Source: Spongilla lacustris | Lineage: Eukaryota > Porifera > Demospongiae > Spongillida > Spongillidae | DNA: 64,000 nucleotides | Assembly (NCBI GenBank): GCA_949361645.1 | Contig: OX442436.1 | Location: forward strand, 1 to 64,000 | Direction of reading: 5' to 3' | Part shown: in pieces, positions 1-16,616 of the stretch | Layout: each line of letters starts with the position of its first letter | Position numbering within the stretch: position 1 is the first letter of the stretch | The notes under the pieces: model-generated | Seen by the model: the letters and a program-made list of their open reading frames with translations, nothing else | What the model was told of the DNA's origin: nothing | The model's database searches: none | Program-made: the position numbers and the translations under genes

Positions 1-1970
1 GAGCATCCGGCTGGCACATATCCACTGGTATTGTGTGTGCGTGTTTGTGTGTTTTGTGCGTATGTGTGTATGTTGGTGGGGGGGGGGGGGGGGGAGGGCC
101 GGGCTTGGTGCCTCTAGTAGTTGATGGCTGCACTAAAATGTGACGACTGCTTACTACACTTGTAGCGTGGTGGTTGGAATCTCGCCTTGTGATGTGGTAC
201 ACTGTTGGCCGCTAGTGGGCTGGCCCCATTTGCCCCGGATTGTGGGAATTGCTTACTCCTCTGCAGTGTGTGGTGGAGGCTGGTGTTTCCACTTGCAATG
301 TATGTATGTGCTAGTGTATTGTGGCCATGGGGGGTGGTGATTCCACTGGTAGTGACATCATGGTTGCTCTGGATGAGGGTAAGGGCCCGCATTGGAAAGC
401 GCATAAAATCTGATGCCTTCACCACTCTTCCTATTTCTACATGTTGGCTGTGCCTGCGCGTGCGATTCGTGTTTTACATTCTAAAAGGCTACTTGAACAT
501 AAAGCACTATATGTACTTTCCAGTAAAAGTGTAAGTATTGTTTTTAAGGCCTTTGTTGCTTATATAAACCAACCAAGGGTGCAGACCATCCACGATGAGT
601 ACCCACTCCAGACAAAATAACTATACTTCCAGATATGTGCTACACAAAAAAGTGTGCAGAGAAAAACGTAATGGTTCAACAGGTACTGGGTCTGGTGGTT
701 ACATTTTCAGCCAGCAGTGAGGGGCTGGTAATTGTACTGTGTGGGGGGCTGATGATCAACTTGTAGTTACGGTTGGCGTTGGCATTCCATAGGTAGTGTT
801 GTGTAGGGGGTATCAGGTGTGAGGCTATTAAGTTCATGGTTACAGTGGTATTGTGCATTGTGTCTTAGGCCCCTGGCTGCTGACTCAACTTGCAGTGAAG
901 GATAGGAGGCCGTGGTGGCTGGCACCAGTGTTTGGGGCCTGCCCCATGTAAGTCAACTTGCAGTGATGGCAAATGCTTCCGCTGGTAGTGTGAGGCTACA
1001 GTCTATGGCTCCCCTCCACTTGCAATGTGAGGGAGGCCCCCACTTAACATTGGTTATGAGGCAGCTGTTGGGTTCCCTGCTGGCAGTATCATCACTCCAT
1101 ACGTAACAGGCTGCTGAATGAACATCTATTACGACGTTCACTTGCAGTGTGGTTCTACTGGTGGTTCTATTGTTTGGGGGGGGTGGCCCCCCCCGTTCGC
1201 CTTTATTCCACTTGCACTGACGGACAGTGACTAGGGTGTGTGGCCTGGAGGCCGGCCCCAGTGAGTATGGGGGCGGTAAAGTCCACTTGCAGTGAGAGGG
1301 CTGGCATGTCCACAAGCATTGTGCAGGGTTTACCTGGTGACTCCACTGCGGGCATGGTTCCATACATTGTGGCTGGCTGCTCCCATTTTTTTACTTTACT
1401 TGCAGCGTGGTTCCACTGGTACTGTGTGCTTGCAGCGAGACGGATGGCCCCGTTGGCCCGTGGACCTCTCACTCAGCTAGCAGTGAAGGACAGGTACTGG
1501 GGGGGGGGGGGGGGGCAGGCAGGCCCCAGTGCGTTGGAGCGGCAACGTCCACTACCAGTGAGGGCTAATGGTTGCCCCCATGGTACATTTACTTCACGCC
1601 AGCTTCATTGGAATTGATGGGGCTGCCGAATGGTTCCACAGGTAGTGGGAGCAGTGAGGAGCTGGTGGTTGTACTGTGTGGGGCTAGCCTGTTTGTGCGG
1701 GGCTGCTTACTCAAGGCTGGCGTTTCCACTGGCATTGTGGAGGGTTAGCTGCTGAATCCTCTCTGCGTGCATGGTTCCATAGGTGGGTGGTTGGGGGGCT
1801 GATTTATGTGGGGACTGCTGACTTAACAACATGTAGCATGACACTATTAAGACTTTACTTTACTTGCAGTGTGGTTCCACTGGTATTGTTATATTGCAGT
1901 CAGTGAGGTGTGTGGTTCTACTGTGTGGCCTAGGGACTGCTAAGTGGGGCTAATGGTTCCACTGGTAGTG
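1..1970. repeat. Degenerate repeat field rich in CCACT-NNN-AGTG motifs
   Basis: No protein gene is supported here; the open frames are short and overlap on both strands. Variants of CCACTTGCAGTG and CCACTGGTAGTG recur about 20 times at irregular spacing (for example near 25, 289, 343, 888, 954, 1015, 1139, 1281, 1398, 1550, 1725, 1863 and 1963). Many are followed by GTGG or GAGG. The core is an imperfect palindrome, CACT...AGTG. Poly-G runs occur near 77-95 and 1499-1515. It looks like a decayed minisatellite or a motif-dense non-coding region. Confidence 0.6.
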
Positions 1971-2789
1971 GGCTACTGAAACACATGCACTTCGCAGATA
2001 TAGCAAGGCTACCCATTATCAAGTAGTGGTCCACACACAGTTACACATACAAACGATACCATGAACATACGTCACATACATGTTTAAAATGACCTTTTAA
2101 ACCAACTGGCAGTTTACCACAATTTTTTGGGCTATAGATGATCATTTTGATCTTATCTGACATTCATTTCCTTAAGGAGCTGTAAGTCTATCTCTGTCCA
2201 CCATTCATCACCCAATACAGTAGCGGCTCACTAATCAGACCACCCGGAAATAAGACCACTTAACCGCCCGATCATACGACCACTTTGCCAATCCGACCAC
2301 CGTCTAATATGCGTATATAAATTTCGGGGGGCGTTTTTGTGCACCTTTCTTTCTCTGAACAGGCGATCAATGAAGTGGATTCCGAATGCAGTTGTTAGCT
2401 CCAACAACCATCATGCATTCGATTGCGGGGATTATCGACGATCCCGTTCTACTGGAGTTAGCAATGCCTATGTAAACACGAGCCAGCTCTAAGCTTGCTT
2501 TACAATCCTTGGCATCATTGTTCATCCTTCCAGCCGTAATTTCGTTACGATTCGTTTGTTTATTCACTGCTAATTGGTATTATAATCAAAGCACATTTCG
2601 AATTCGAAAGGCGGGAAACTCGCCAGTAAGACCGAAACGGTCGTATTAGCGATTTTTACCACAAGATCCGATTGTCCCGGGGTGGTCTTATTAGTGAGCC
2701 GCTACTGTAATAGCAAGAGAATTTTTTTAAAAAGGGATGGCAGTACACCTTTGAAATAGCCACCATCCTGACATTCTCCCTCCTAAGTA

Positions 2790-2821
<32 letters not shown>

Positions 2822-4745
2822 TCATACGGATCACTTTTACTGAATGAAGCTTACAACAGTATCAGCGTTGGTTTTCATATATGGCTTTTTGTCTCGGTGC
2901 TAATCATTATCAGAACATACATATCTCTCCCTAATATGCAAACGAAGAAGGTGCATGGCAGACGTGTTATGCTTGTACATGGGCACGGTAGATGACGTGT
3001 TAAGCTTGTATAGAAGCTTGTACAAGCGCCACACAAAGTGTTTGAAGCATGCATATGGTACGCACACCTATTTTAGAGTAACAAATAATATAAACACGAC
3101 GGCATAAGCTGACATGTGCGAAGCTTCTTAGTTGTACATGGCTTCCAGACGGCGTACTTAAGTTCGTGGCACGATGGCTAACCACAATTCGACACGGTGC
3201 ATAGCAAACATGTCTTAAGCCTACAGACTTGTACATACACACCCGTACATAACGCAAACAAGCATTCTTAGTATACAGCTGCTAGAGAGAAAAACAAACG
3301 AGAAAATGATACGAGTCGGTGGTTCGATACGATGGTTTGGGACGTCACAATTGAAAACCCAATTTCTTGTATATTGAGGTGCCCCAATTTAAAATAGATT
3401 AAACGTGAAACTTGGAGGGGGCGTGACGTCTGTGAATCTTGTAGATTGCACTTAAGACGTGTGCTAAGTGGTGTAGATGGCGTGTTTCAAGTTAACTATA
3501 CGGGGAAACGGTGTACTAGACGTGATAGAGGTGTGTTAGCTCGTTGTGAAAAAACTCCAAGGTAGCATGGCACCCATTATCTAGGTTTTGTAGCTAAGAC
3601 GACGCATGGCGAAACTCACTACAAAAGCACGCCAGGTATGTACAAAGCTTGTAGGCATGGATGAAAAACACCACGCATGTACAAAGTTTGTAGCTTACAC
3701 GCCTGACCAACTTGTATTGCGATGTTGTGGGTACACTACACACAGGTCCTTAGCTCATTCACTGCCTGTGCGCATTCATTTCAATAATGTGTAACCCACT
3801 GATTCCATACATATGTCCTGTAATGTACATATGGGTTGTACATTGTATATCCCCAACGAAGTAAGGGGTCAGAACCAAATGGAAGCTTTTCCAGGGGGCC
3901 AGTGATATATAGCACAAGTGTAGGGGTGTACAGTTTAAAATTATTTAACGCTTACACAAGCATGTAATGGCACAGCACACGTCAGTGCACCTTAAGTTAA
4001 AGGCGTTACAGTGTGTTTATACCTGTGAAGGCTGTGTTATACCCAATGTGCATTGATTTGCGAGTTAAAAATAGTTTCTTTTTTTTTTTATACCACAAAT
4101 ATATATCTACATCAAAGCACTCCAGTTATTTGTATGTGCACGCCACACGTAGGTGTGTGTTGTACTTAATGTATGCTATACAGGATATGAGAGGGAGGTG
4201 TGTGTTCTCTTTTGTTAACTGTGTTGTGCAATGGTACAAAAAACAAAGATTGAATTCGGATGGCAGAACTTACAGCCTTACATGACTGCCGTGAATGACT
4301 GCCAAATAAAACGACAACTCTCAACCACCATACAAGGCCTCTTGGCTTATAAAAGGGAGGCCCATAGACCATAACACTTAATCCCTCTTATAGGAAGTCT
4401 CTTGCCCGTCTGACCAACAGTACAGGCTTCAATTCCCCTATTTAAGTTTAATTTTACTCAGATTTGCTGTATGCATGCACAAATTCACAGCTGTCGGTAT
4501 TGCTAAATGCCTCGCATCCATTATGTGTGCAATATACATGTACTAAGATATGCGTGGCATGTATGATTGCCCAGTAGTACTACCCTGATTTGCTGATGTT
4601 GTAAGCATACAAGTAGTTGAGATTATAGTAGTACTGTGTTGAATTAAACCCTCGTGTTGCAAGATATAAGCAGTGTATGTAAAATGTGTAATAGGGACAT
4701 GCTTGTATGTGATAAGCTAACTCCAACATTGCTGTAATGCCTAGT
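1925..4745. repeat. Segmental duplication, copy A
   Basis: This stretch aligns colinearly with about 5,600-9,975. Anchors shared by both copies include the segment starting GGGGCTAATGGTTCCACTGG (1,956 and 5,635), the segment containing TTTGTCTCGGTGCTAATCAT (about 2,890 and 6,220), the GAGTCGGTGGTTCGATACGA block (about 3,312 and 7,975) and the CCCAGTAGTACTACC block (about 4,570 and 9,726). The copies differ by indels and many substitutions. Copy A carries the MITE at 2,218-2,707; copy B lacks it. No gene is supported within it. An AT dinucleotide tract lies near 2,790-2,820. Confidence 0.85.
2218..2707. mobile_element. Non-autonomous Tc1/mariner-type MITE with 27-bp TIRs and TA target duplication
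   Basis: The element is 490 bp long. It begins CAGTAGCGGCTCACTAATCA and ends with the reverse complement of the same sequence; the 27-bp terminal inverted repeats differ at one position. It is flanked by TA on both sides (2,216-2,217 and 2,708-2,709). The paralogous site near 6,020-6,035 in copy B reads CCAATAATAGCAAG with a single TA and no insert, so it is an empty site. There is no transposase ORF, so mobility would have been supplied in trans. TA duplication and a CAGT-type terminus fit the pogo/Tigger branch of Tc1/mariner; that subgroup assignment is inference. Confidence 0.92.
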
Positions 4746-5599
4746 GTGTTTGTCTCAGTCAAAGCCCAACATGGACAGGGACATCTCCCGGGACTGGGAA
4801 AAGAAGCAATGGAATAATAATTTTTTTGTGGCACGTGAACTGGGAACGAGCATCTACATACATTGTACGTATCATTGACTCACGCCATCAATACACTGGC
4901 TTTTTATATGTCACAGCAAGCTTGATTGCAACGTGCCAGTGTCAAAGAATGTTCCAATACAAAATGTACAAGTGCATGACATGCATATAGCGGGTGAACG
5001 CAAAAGCTTCGGGGGCGTGGACAAATGCACAACAGATTACACGGAAGGCATGTGCTAGTAGGTAAACGGCAGACAATTGTCGACTGTTAAGAGTACAAGG
5101 TTGTACACAGTTTTCATCAACAGTCAAGAGTTCAAGGTTAAACGTTGAGCACAGGTACAAGGCTTGGTTAAGAGTACAAGGTTGTTTGGCAGACAATTTA
5201 GTCAACGGTTAAGAGTACAATGTTGCAGACAGTTTTTGTACAACGCTCGGTACATGGGTACAAGGTTTGGTCTTCAGGCGCCCGCACATAATACTACCTT
5301 GTCGAGCATGCACAATAGTACCTTTTCTAGAGCAGTTATGGCCCATCAAATACAGGGACACATCCCAGACAAGATAGGAGTGTAGTTGAATGAAATGGAG
5401 GATTGCAACAAATGAATACACTTTAAGTTTTAGTGGCGCATGAACTGGGAACGACCACTTAACGCACCACCCTATTCCAATGTATGGCGCGCCATCCATA
5501 GGCTTGACTAAAGATTAAACCAAATCTGGCGTGTTTAATGCGCCAGTCGTACGATGAAATGTATTGCGTCAACGGATGACGCACGGGAGTGCTGGGATC

Positions 5600-5600
<1 letters not shown>
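4746..5600. other. Spacer between the two duplication copies
   Basis: No gene is supported. Variants of AGAGTACAAGGTTGT and GGCAGACAATT recur between 5,050 and 5,240. The phrase GAACTGGGAACGA occurs at about 4,840 and 5,440, each a short way after a GGGACA..TCCC block, suggesting remnants of a dispersed repeat. Confidence 0.5.
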
Positions 5601-9975
<4,375 letters not shown>

Positions 9976-10018
9976 ATTGCACCAACATACATTTGTACCA
10001 GAAGTCAATGTGTCTTAT

Positions 10019-10365
10019 GTCGTGTGTATGTGTGTGCATGTGTGTGCATATGTGTGTGTGAATGTGTGTGTGTGTGTGTGTGTGTCTGTTCTGTTTGTAT
10101 GTGTGTTTGTGTGTGGTGTTTGTGTGTGGTGTGTTTGTGTGTGTGTGTGTGTGTGTGCGTGTGTGTGTGTGCGTGCGTGTGTGTGTGTGTGTGTGTGTAT
10201 AGGAAGCATGTGACGCTTAAACATGGTTAGAATCTCTTAGACTGCAAGGCAAATACGGGCACACGTGTAGATGGCACGACAGCTGAGGACACGCACACTT
10301 ACACCCACTTCAAGCATGTACACACGATACCTACGCACCCAATATATACATAAGCATAAGCCCGT

Positions 10366-10401
<36 letters not shown>

Positions 10402-10435
10402 GTGTGCATTGTGTGTGTGTTTGTGTGTGTGTGCG

Positions 10436-10467
<32 letters not shown>

Positions 10468-10923
10468 CGTGTGTGTGTGTATGTGTGTGTGCATGTGTGT
10501 GTGTGTGTATGCGTGTGTGTGTGTATGTGTGTGCGTGTGTGTGTATGCATCTGTGTGTCTGTGTTTTTGCGTTGTGTGTGTGTGCGTGTGTGTGTATGTG
10601 TGTGTGTATGCGTGTGTGTGTTTGTGTGTATGTGTGTGCATGTGTGTGTGTGTGTGAGTATGCGTGTGTGTGCATGTATGTGTGTGTGTGTATGCATGTG
10701 TGTGTTTGTGTGTGCATGTGTGTGTGTGTTTGTGTGTGTGCGTGTGTGTGTGCGTGTGTGTGTGTGTAAATACGGGCACACATGTAGATGGCACAACGGC
10801 TGAGGACATGCACGCTTACACCCACTTGTACCATGTACACATGATACCTACGCACACCAATACATACATAAGCATAAGCCCATTGTGTGTGTGTGTGTGT
10901 GTGTGCGTTGTGTGTGTGTTTGT

Positions 10924-10962
<39 letters not shown>

Positions 10963-10979
10963 TGTGTGTGTGTGTTTGT

Positions 10980-11034
<55 letters not shown>
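10019..11034. repeat. GT-rich arrays embedded in a macro-repeat
   Basis: Three imperfect (GT)n blocks lie at about 10,019-10,198, 10,371-10,768 and 10,884-11,034. A segment of about 120 bp starting AAATACGGGCACAC and ending ATAAGCATAAGCCC precedes the second block (10,250-10,370) and recurs before the third (10,768-10,883). The repeat unit is therefore segment plus GT array. The bases GTAGATGGCAC inside it link it to the minisatellite at 11,265-11,700. The cysteine/valine-rich frames are repeat translations. Confidence 0.85.
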
Positions 11035-11035
<1 letters not shown>

Positions 11036-11264
11036 AGCACCGTAATAAATATTTATTTATTTTCCTACAGGCTCATAACGCAGCTGCTGTAAATGCTGAT
11101 GTATACAGCTCTATGTATTGTATTATGATTCATTGTTACAACAGACTGAATTGTTTAACAAAAGCGGCAGGCATGTGCGAAGCTTACTGGTGTGTTTTAT
11201 GGAATGATGACACGGCACGATGGCTACAGACTATATACGTACGAACACCCAACAAAAAGCACGC

Positions 11265-11700
11265 ATGTAGATGGCACGGTGGCTACACCCAAGAAACGGG
11301 TGGCACGGCACCATGACTGCGGACATGCTTACACCCACTGCATACATATATACACACGCATGTAGATGGCACGGCACCATATATATACACACGCATGTAG
11401 ATGGCACGACCATATATATACACACGCATGTAGATGGCACGGCACAATGACTGCGGACATGCTTACACCCACTGCATACATATATACACACGCATGTAGA
11501 TGGCACGGCACCATATATATACACACGCATGTAGATGGCACGGCACCATATATATACACACGCATGTAGATGGCACGGCACCACATATATACACACGCAT
11601 GTAGATGGCACGGCACAATGACTGCGGATATGCTTACACCCACTGACTACATATATACACACGCATGTAGATGGCACACATATACACACCATACCTACAC
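11265..11700. repeat. Minisatellite with ACACGCATGTAGATGGCACG units
   Basis: About nine copies of a unit of roughly 35 bp alternate with a longer unit that adds ACTGCGGACATGCTTACACC. Tracts of CATATATATACACAC join them. It belongs to the GTAGATGGCAC sequence family seen across the first 12 kb. Confidence 0.85.
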
Positions 11701-12460
11701 CGTTAAGTAAACGGGTACAAAGTTCGGTCTTCAAAAGTGATGCGTTGGCAGTCCGAGAACGCTTCTCTGACTCATCCTTGAATAAAGCTGCAACTGGTTT
11801 CTCTGAAGCCTTTTCCAAAGCACAAGTTCAAATCGAGTAACCAGGCAGAACTGAATAGAGTAAACTGGGCACGAGAGAAGTGGCGGCTCGTATTCGGACA
11901 CCCACGGATAAGTCGCCGGGAAATATATGAATAATAAGTGGTCGCCTGGTCGCTCTCACGACGACGCACTTATGAATAATTTGTCGCTGTTTGAGGGCGA
12001 CCACTCCCATACCCAATCTATTGCGTCGATCGACGACGCACTTGATGGTACCTATAGGAACAGATGGTGGACACACCTGTTGCTGTCATATCACGAGAGC
12101 CAGAGAGAGTAAAAGTTTCACTGGTATTAGTACCAATACAACATTGTTTATGTACTGAACAATATGTATCATCCATGGCTGAGTTATTTCTGGTTATGAC
12201 ATGCAGATATACATGATTACTATGTAAATGACATATATACCAAGTTCAGATTGTAGCTAAGTGATCAGTGTTTCTCTATGGTATCATAATTGTAACGTCA
12301 GAGGCTCTTATTTAATGGTTCTTTTTGCCTTTTAAAATGCAAAGTACTCTCTTTCCATTATTGGGGTATATAAGATTATGAGTGATGAAATGTCTGTTGC
12401 TAAGTGAATATATTTAGATGTAGCGTGACTGTTGAAAGCATTCAGTTATGAATAAAAAGC
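11701..12460. other. Non-coding stretch without recognised features
   Basis: I find no supported gene. Short open frames at 11,772-12,112 overlap on both strands and show no family resemblance. GACGACGCACTT occurs twice (about 11,958 and 12,032), suggesting a small decayed repeat. The rest is AT-rich single-copy sequence. Confidence 0.4.
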
Positions 12461-12467
12461 AATGAAA

Positions 12468-12741
12468 CAAGTAAATAAAAACATTCTCTATGAGAAAGTT
12501 GGTGGTATATAGGATTTGAAGGCAATAGAAACAAGGGTTGAATGATAAGGTAAAATGAAATAGTCCTATATTTAGCACATACATGAACAATGTATTGTCC
12601 TACAATGTGTGCCGGGCTAAATATAGGACTATTTCATTTTACCTTATCATTCAACCCTTGTTTCCCTGCTTTTAACACCACTATTGCCTTCAAATCCTAT
12701 ATACCACCAACTTTCTCATAGAGAATGTTTTTATTTACTTG
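12468..12741. mobile_element. Foldback element with long inverted arms
   Basis: The left arm starts CAAGTAAATAAAAACATTCT at 12,468. The right arm ends with its reverse complement at 12,741. The arms are about 115-130 bp, nearly identical, and separated by a short loop near 12,583-12,612. There is no ORF. It is probably a MITE-like or foldback element; the family is unknown. Confidence 0.8.
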
Positions 12742-12744
12742 TAT

Positions 12745-13200
12745 CAATTAGAATGCTAGTACCGTTTAGCGCCTAATCAGCACGTCTGTGGGGGGATAGT
12801 CTGAGTATTTATATATAATGGTGGTCTATTCATAATTGTAGTGCGCCATGGAATTCTGCAGCTCATTTTTAATGTTCCATGGAGCATTATATATCTCAGA
12901 TGTAATGCTCCATGGAGCATTATATATCGCTCCCCACAGACCTGCTGATTAGGCGCTAAACGCCGGGTACAAGCATTCTAATTGATATAGATGTATTATA
13001 TGCATTACATCTGAGATATATAATGCTCCATGATGATTGAGCTACTGAACTCCATGCTGATTAGGCGCTTAACGCCGGGTACTAGCATTGTAATTGATAT
13101 AGTTGTATTATGCCCCATGATGCATTATATCTGAGATATATAATGCTCCATGGAGCATTAAAATTGAGCTGCAGAATTCCATGGCGCACTACAATTTTAG
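12745..13200. mobile_element. Nested palindromes, probable composite foldback elements
   Basis: A sequence containing TTTAGCGCCTAATCAGCA at about 12,765 is matched in inverse orientation near 12,942, and a third, direct copy lies near 13,050. A second palindrome pairs GTAGTGCGCCATGGAATTCT (from about 12,839) with its complement ending near 13,192, with ATCTCAGAT closing the inner arms. The arms are about 60 bp. The arrangement suggests insertions of related foldback elements into one another, immediately beside the 12,468-12,741 element. Confidence 0.7.
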
Positions 13201-13204
13201 ATCA

Positions 13205-15255
13205 AGTAGTAAATCTAGTTTGATTTCTGTGAATCTTTTAGATGACGTAGTGACTCTTGTTTGATTTTTGTGAGTCTATTAGATGAAGTAGTGACTCTAG
13301 TTTGATTTTTGCAAGTCCTTAGATCAATTTTGACTCTAGTTTGATTTCTTTGGTTCTTTTAGATGAAGTAGTGACTCTAGTTTGATTTCTGTAGGACAAT
13401 AAGATCAAGTAGTGACTCTAGTTTGATTTCTGTGCTTCATTTTGATCAAGTAGTGACTCGTCTGATTACTGTTGGTCTTTCAGATCAAATGGTGACTCTA
13501 GTTATACTTCTGTGGGTCTATTGGATCAATCAGTGACTCTGGTTTGATTTCTGTGGGACTTTTTGATCAAGTAGTGACTAGTTTGATTTCCGTAGGTCTT
13601 TTAGATCTAGTAGTGACTATGGTTTCCTTTTTGTGGATCTTTTAGATCAAGCAGTGACCTAGTATGGTTTTATGTTGGTCTTTTAGATCTAGTAGTGACT
13701 CTAGTTTGATTTTTATACCGAGCAGTGATGCTAGTTTGATTTCTTAGGGTATTTTATATCAAGTAGTGACACTAGTTTGATTTCTATAATCTTATAGATC
13801 AACTAGTGACTTTAGTTTGATTTCTGTGGGTCATTTAGATCATGTAGTGACTTTGTTTTGATTTCTGTCAGTCTTTTAGATCAGGTAGTAACTCTAGTTT
13901 GATTTCTGTCAGTCTATTAGATCAAGAAGTGACTAGTTTTATTTCTAAGATGTAGTAGTGGCTCTTGTTTGATTCCTTTGGGTCTTTTATATCTGGTATT
14001 GACTAGGGTTTTAATTTCTATGGGTCTTTTATATCAAGTTGTGACTCTAGTTTGATTTCTGTGGGTTTTTTAGATCAAGTAGTGACTCGTTTGATTTCTT
14101 AGAGTCTTTTAGATCAAGTAGTAAATCTAGTTTGATTTTTGTGGGTCCGTTAGATCAGGTATTAACTCTGATATCTAAGGTTCCTTTAGATCAGGTAGTC
14201 ACTTTAGTTTGATTTCTGTTTGTCTTTTAGATCAGGAAGTGACTAGTTTGACTTCTGTACATCTTTTTGTGCAAGTACTGACTCTAGTTTGATTTCTGTG
14301 AGTCAGATGAATTACTGACTTAATTTTGATTTCTGTGGATCTTTTAGATCAATGTGTTACTCAAGTTTGATTTCTGCGGGTCTTCTACATCAAGTAGTGA
14401 CTCTAGTTTGATTTCCATTGGTCTTGAACATCAAGTAGAGACTCTAGTTTGATTTTTGTGGGTCTGTTACATCAAGTAGTGACTCTAGTTTGATTTTGCT
14501 GGATCTTTTAGATCAAGTACTGACTCTAGTTTGATTTCTGTGGGTCTGTTACATCAGGTAGTAACTCTAGTTTGGATTATGTGGGTCTTTGAAATCAAGT
14601 ACTGAGTCTACTTTGACTTCTGCGGGTATTTAAGTCATATTGTGACCCTAGTTTGATTTATGTGGGTCGTTTAGATCAAGTAGTGACTCTAGTTTGATTT
14701 CTGTGGGTCTGTTACATCAGGTAGTGACTCTAGTTTGGATTATGTGGGTCTTTGAGATCAAATACTGAGTCTACTTTGACTCTGCGGGTATTTAAGTCAT
14801 ATTGTGACTCTAGTTTGATTTCTGTGGGTCGTTTAGATCAAGTAGTGACTAGTTTAATTTCTGCGAGTCTTTTAGATCAAGAAATGACTTTAATTTGATT
14901 TCTGTGGGTCCTTTAGATCAAGTAGTTATTCTAGTTTGATTTCTGTGGGCCGATTAGATCAAGTAGTGACTAGTTTAATTTCTGTGAGTCTTTTAGATCA
15001 AGTTGTGACTTTAACTTGATTTCTGTGGGTCCTTTAGATCAAGTAGTTATTCTAGTTTGACTTCTGTGGGCCGATTAGATCAAGTAGTGACTAGTTTGAT
15101 TTCTGTGGTTCTTTTAGATTAAGTGCTGACACATGTTTGATTTCTGTGGGTATTTTAGATCAAGTCATGACTCTAGATTGATTTCTGTGGGTCTGTTAGA
15201 TCTAGTAGTGACTCTAGTTTGATTTCTGTGGGTCTTTTAGATCAAGTTGTGACTG
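13205..15255. repeat. 2-kb minisatellite of about 41-bp period
   Basis: About 50 imperfect copies of a unit built from GATCAAGTAGTGACTCTAGT followed by TTGATTTCTGTGGGTCTTTTA. Copies vary by substitutions and small deletions, and some pairs of units form a longer shared period near 14,540-15,070, a sign of higher-order amplification. No ORF is supported. Confidence 0.9.
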
Positions 15256-15429
15256 TCAATAACAGCAAACTCTTACGGCAAGCTTTTGGATGTCTTGCTC
15301 CGCGTCCACGTGACACAACTTTATGACACAGTTTACACTTGGCGGGAGGGAATCTTTCCTTTGCTGCAGGCTGCCGTTCTATTGTGAAGTGCTTCCACAC
15401 CCAGCTTTGCGCGTTACCTGGTTTGTGTG

Positions 15430-16262
15430 GTCATTAAGGATTGGTTGCTTTGTAATTAGAATATCAAGCGAGCTGTTTGACAGCTGGCTTTTCCCATTGG
15501 ATGAGTTGTTGTGTGTGATGAGATGAAGGTGTGTAATGGTTATGGTGGGTTTTTCTTGTGCAGTTTTTGTATGCTGTAACATGGTTTGTGTATCCATTAA
15601 GGATTGGATGCTTTGTAATTAGAATATCAAGCAAGCTGTTTTTAACGACTGGCATTGCCCATTGGATGAGTTGTTGTGTGCGATGAGATGAAGGTGTGTA
15701 ATGGTTATGGTGGGTTTTTCTTGTGCACTGTTACATGGTTTGTGTGTTCCATTAGGATTGGATGCTTTGTAATTAGAATATCAAGTGAACTGTTTGACGG
15801 CTAACTTTTACCATTGGATGAGGTATTGTCTGTGATGAGATGAAGGTGTTAGATGGTTTTTGTGGGTTTTGCTTTTGTTGTTTTTGTGCTGTTACATGGC
15901 TTGTGTGTATTATTAAGGATTGGTTGGTTTGTAATTAATTATAATATCAAGCGAGCTGTTTGACAGCTGGCTTTTCCCATTGGATGAGGTGTTGTCAGTG
16001 ATGAGTTGAAGGTGTGTGTTGGTTTTGGTGAGTTTTTATTGTGAAGTTTTTGGGTGATGTTACATGGTTCATGTTCTCATTAAGGTTTAGATGCTTTTTA
16101 ATTAGAATATCAAGCGAGCTGTTTGACGGCTGGCTTTGCCCATTGGATGAGGTGTTATCTGTGATGAGTCGAAGGTGTGTGTTGGTTATGGTGGGTTTTT
16201 CTTGAGAAGTTTTTGTGTGCTGTAACATGGTTTGTGTGTTCCCAATTACGGATAGGCTGCTT
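15430..16262. repeat. Tandem repeat of about 164-bp period, five copies
   Basis: Units begin near 15,438, 15,600, 15,757, 15,918 and 16,083, with a partial sixth near 16,247. Each contains GGATTGGATGCTTTGTAATT, AATATCAAGCGAGCTGTTTG, a CCCATTGGATGAG block and a GATGAGATGAAGGTGTG block. The overlapping short minus-strand frames here are translations of this repeat. Confidence 0.88.
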
Positions 16263-16616
16263 TGTAATTTTGTAACCCAAAATCACTAGCAGCATCATTT
16301 TATATTTTTGAAGAAGCATGTGAGGAGTAAAAGCAAAGGAAGAGCGCAACTAATACTCATGATTGATTGATTGATTTACAGGTACAAAAAGTACACTGAG
16401 GTAAATAATGGCATTCACATGCACTTATATATTCCCTGCTAGAAATGAAAGGTACCAGGTAGGTGGCTGGTAGTGCCTTGAGGTGCTGATATGGGAATCT
16501 AACTTCATGAAACTGATTAATTCTACTTTATATACATGTACAACTGGTTTTAATACTATTCTGCACATTTATACAAAATGCACTCATTAAAATTCTTAAT
16601 TGTTACTGGAGAGAAG
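16263..16616. other. Region downstream of WLS
   Basis: This lies 3' of the minus-strand WLS gene and probably includes its 3' untranslated region. A (GATT)n run sits near 16,360-16,375. No other gene is supported. Confidence 0.4.

Noticed and set aside
10237..11092. His/Thr- and Cys/Val-rich frames over the GT arrays
   Set aside because: They arise from dinucleotide repeats on both strands; no conserved domain or splice structure.
11231..11818. 195-codon minus-strand frame with repeated HLHACVYI
   Set aside because: Repeat translation of the GTAGATGGCAC minisatellite; no domain.
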